Positions 61,495-64,000 of a DNA stretch of 64,000 nt are shown here, in pieces (position 1 is the first letter of the stretch; every line of letters begins with the position of its first letter). Below the pieces are notes generated by a model that saw only the letters and a list, made by a program, of their open reading frames with translations, made no database searches and was not told where the DNA came from. A program made the translations under genes and the position numbers. The stretch is from Diphasiastrum complanatum (taxonomy: Eukaryota; Streptophyta; Lycopodiopsida; Lycopodiales; Lycopodiaceae), in the NCBI GenBank assembly GCA_029204225.1, contig CM055111.1, positions 13,084,697-13,148,696 of the forward strand, written 5' to 3'.

Positions 61495-64000
61495 CTAAGG
61501 AGCTGGAGGAACTGTGGGAACCTCGTGCAGCTGCTCTGGCTGGGACTCTGTGTATGGCATGCTGGCAAGAGATGAAGGGGGTGCCCTGACACTCGGCATC
61601 TGCTGGGCCTCTGAATCAAATGTGGCAATCAAGTTGTCCAGCTGGGCATCTGAATACAAATGCTCTGGGCTCTGGGCCTCATCCTGTGCACCATCCACTG
61701 AATCATCCTGTGCACCAACCTCTGAATCATCCCGTGCCTCATCATGTGCACCCTGTAGACCCTGCATGGCCTCCCAATCTGTGCAATCAAAGTCATCTGG
61801 TGCCTCCTTTGGTGTGCTGTCGTAGTAACGGCCATGACTCTGTGCTGCACGCATCCAAACATCTGCGAGACCGGCATCTAAACCACTTTACCCTCTATCA
61901 AGAGCCTCCTCCATCATGTCGACATAGGTAGGTATGCCACTGGCCCCCCCTGTGTGCCCTGCCTGTCTGCCGGTATAACCTGTGCCATGTGTCCCACCTC
62001 TGCCACGTGATGCACCTGTGACCCCTGCCCGTGGCGTGTGCCCTGCACCTGTATAATCTGCCTCATCCCTCTCTGGTCTGGCAAACACAACCCGAATGGG
62101 CTCATCCTCGTCATGCTCATCCTCTGACACTGGCTCATCTGCCTCATACAATGGAGGCTCTCTGTACTCAAGCCCAAGCTCTCTCTCTCTCTCATCTCGG
62201 CAAGCTCCCTCTCTCTCTCTGCCATCAACTGTGTGCCCAGGTCATCTACAGGCATGGGATGGGTGCTGTCCGTAGGCAAGTCGACCTGGCGCTCCAAATT
62301 TGATATCTTCGTCTGCAAGACCAAAATTGAGCGTGCCAGGAAAACAACTCGATCAAAAATTGAAACCTACATTTTAGTGAGACGTCAACCAACATGCAAT
62401 GGGAGAATGGCTTTTCACCTGCAATGCGCTCGTAATGGTCGGCAGTCTCCTGGCGAGACGTGCGTTGGTGCTACAGAATACCAACCGCTCCAATTGACTC
62501 ACTGACAGCCTGTTTTTTCTCCTCGTGTGAATGAGTGCCCATGTGCTCCAATTACGCTCACACACGAAGGCAGCGCAGTCCTGTGGTACGTGCAATGAAA
62601 TGGTTCAGCCCACGTGCACGGGTGGAATGTCAACGAAACACAGCAAGGGAGGATGAGATGACATGCATACCTGTGAAAGGACCCGCAGTGCAAGACGCTG
62701 TATGGATGGATAGGTGCTGCCGAATATGGTTTACCAGGTAATGGGGAGCTGCCTCCTCTCTGGATCTTGAGCAGCCGGGTGACCGAACGTGCCCATGCCG
62801 AAACGAAATGCAGCTGATAGGATCCAAACCTATGTATGGACCCACCCTATGAATGTACTGAAGCCAATCGGCCTCGAGTTCCTTGTCTGCGATCTGTGTC
62901 AGAGAGAGGAAGAGGGGATGCAGCATGTGTGCAACGCTGTGGATACTCCCGTGGAAGTAGTTCCACCACGTCTCCCATATGAACTTCAGCTCTGTCATCC
63001 TGCAGTTGAGAGGCATGTGGTTTAGGGCATTACGAAAAACCGTAACATTCACAAAAAAACAAACTAGCAACCATTGAAAAGATAAAGAATATTTACAACA
63101 CTGTACCGCTTACCTCTCTGGCTGCAAGATGGGCAGTTGCAGGAACTGTCCAATCCGGTCCATGAGCTCATACACCAGTCCAAGTGTCGACCCCTCGCTG
63201 TCAGCCATGCGGAGCACAATGCAGAGTGGTCGAAGCAGTCCTGACAATGTCTGTGCATCCCTCCAGAACTGGTCTCCCCTCACCGTGGAAGAGAAGTGCT
63301 CCCCATCCTCAGTGTGCTGAAACGTACTGGCACGCCAAAGATCACTGGCAACCATCTATAGAAGTTGCGCCCTACACCTGATAAGACGGTCAATGACCAC
63401 CAAGTCAAATGCAAAGCGTGTGGGGGCTGGCTTACGGAGGTCCAGATGGCTGAATACCCGGAACATGGCGAGAACACGCCTCTTTCTGGTGAAAAAAGTC
63501 ACCAGGAAAAGGGCCTCCCGGGCGATGGCTCTAACCCAGGGAAGTGCTCCTATGTCCCCCATCAGAAGGTCTATGCCGTGCGCTGCACAGGGGGTATGAA
63601 CAATATGAGGGAACTCGGCCTCTAGCAGTACACCCATCTGAATGCAATTCGTGGCATTGTCCATCACCACCGTGATGACATGCTGTGGGCCTATGGCTAG
63701 GATGGAAGACCTGATGACATCAAACATGAACTCTGCAGATATGACTCTCCCCCCCCCTGCTGCAATCCACTGCCCTCAAAAACTGTGTGCCCATGCAACT
63801 GGAGACCAGTATGTTGAGGATCGGCCTCCTCCTGACATCAGTCCAGCCATTGGACATGATGCTGCAACCGTAAGTGGCCCAGTACCGATGCAGAGGCTCC
63901 ATGTCTCTAGACAAGGACTCAACCCTATCCCTCAGCATGTGTGTGCGGACAACCTCTGAACTAGGGACTCTCCAACTAGGGCTGACAGACTGTGCAAGGC
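61495..64000 (-). pseudogene. hAT transposase (DUF659 type), extends past the right edge
   Basis: Minus-strand order is: the start of DUF659 (VPSSEVVRTHM), GCSIMSNGWTDVRRRPILN with Asn where the first catalytic Asp is expected, then ITVVMDNATN (second Asp), TPCAAHGIDLLM, and PAPTRFAF. A TAG at about 63,353 interrupts an otherwise continuous frame into VASDLWRAS, FWRDAQTLSGLLRPL and YELMDRIGQF. A donor GTAAGC follows near 63,112. Next come the 63,070-62,630 block (LHPLFLSL) and the dimerisation domain CERNWSTWALIHTRRKNRL with LERLVF (62,560-62,440). An Asp/Glu-rich and Gly-rich tail (62,151-61,888 and 61,854-61,495) ends the protein. The N-terminal BED finger lies outside the window. Several frame breaks make it inactive. 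Confidence 0.88.

Noticed and set aside
61073-61498. 141-codon plus-strand frame and other GC-rich frames up to 62.5 kb
   Set aside because: Antisense or flank shadows of the minus-strand hAT tail; no motif.

Overview
This window reads as nuclear DNA from a land plant with a transposon-dense genome. The evidence is a single intron-bearing host gene of a conserved eukaryotic family, plant-type Ty1/copia and Ty3/gypsy pol fragments, a chromodomain-bearing chromovirus, an initiator-tRNA-Met-like primer-binding site, hAT transposases of the DUF659 type, and L1-like LINEs. There is no operon structure, no rRNA operon and no CRISPR array. The species is not determinable from the sequence alone. A non-seed plant such as a fern or lycophyte, or a gymnosperm, would fit the long TE-filled introns and the unusual non-LTR reverse transcriptase; that is inference.

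Layout. 1-2.9 kb is AT-rich and empty. 2.9-5.1 kb (minus) carries a zinc-knuckle ORF followed by two related, unrecognised ORFs that are a tandem duplication of one another and end at a purine-rich tract and LTR-like start. 5.7-5.95 kb (minus) is a copia RT scrap. 6.6-8.4 kb (plus) is a broken, unusual reverse transcriptase with a YIDD box, followed by a hairpin and a (CT)77 tract. 8.7-11.6 kb is TE debris with two more long CT tracts. 11.6-15.8 kb holds two copia elements; one has an internal inversion and the other has seven transition-type stops. 16-19 kb is mostly non-coding.

18,994-35,900 (minus) is the 3' part of a PELP1/RIX1-like ribosome-biogenesis gene. Four exons join in phase. One intron is 2.9 kb and holds two LINE copies in opposite orientation. 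Another is 11.4 kb and holds a gag-only gypsy element, an hAT relic, a non-coding LTR-type repeat, a gypsy integrase relic and a copia relic. A duplicated candidate exon lies at 36.8-37.1 kb.

37.2-58.2 kb is a LINE graveyard, with at least eight copies of one L1-like family (counting the two in the intron), plus a nearly complete chromovirus at 42.4-48.5 kb. 58.3-60.8 kb is a non-coding LTR-type element. 61.5-64 kb (minus) is a second hAT transposase that runs off the right edge.

The most interesting theme is the LINE family. Its RNA 3' end has a small hairpin kept by compensatory changes, followed by a conserved downstream box and a TTTC/CT tail instead of poly(A). ORF2 carries a C-terminal zinc knuckle, then a PCNA-interacting-protein (PIP) box-like QxxITSFF with a basic flank, then a second ITSFY motif at the very C-terminus. 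Two copies share a YAND in place of the catalytic YADD. The LINE tails also appear to be one source of the abundant CT microsatellites here, and one copy has inserted exactly at the tail of another.
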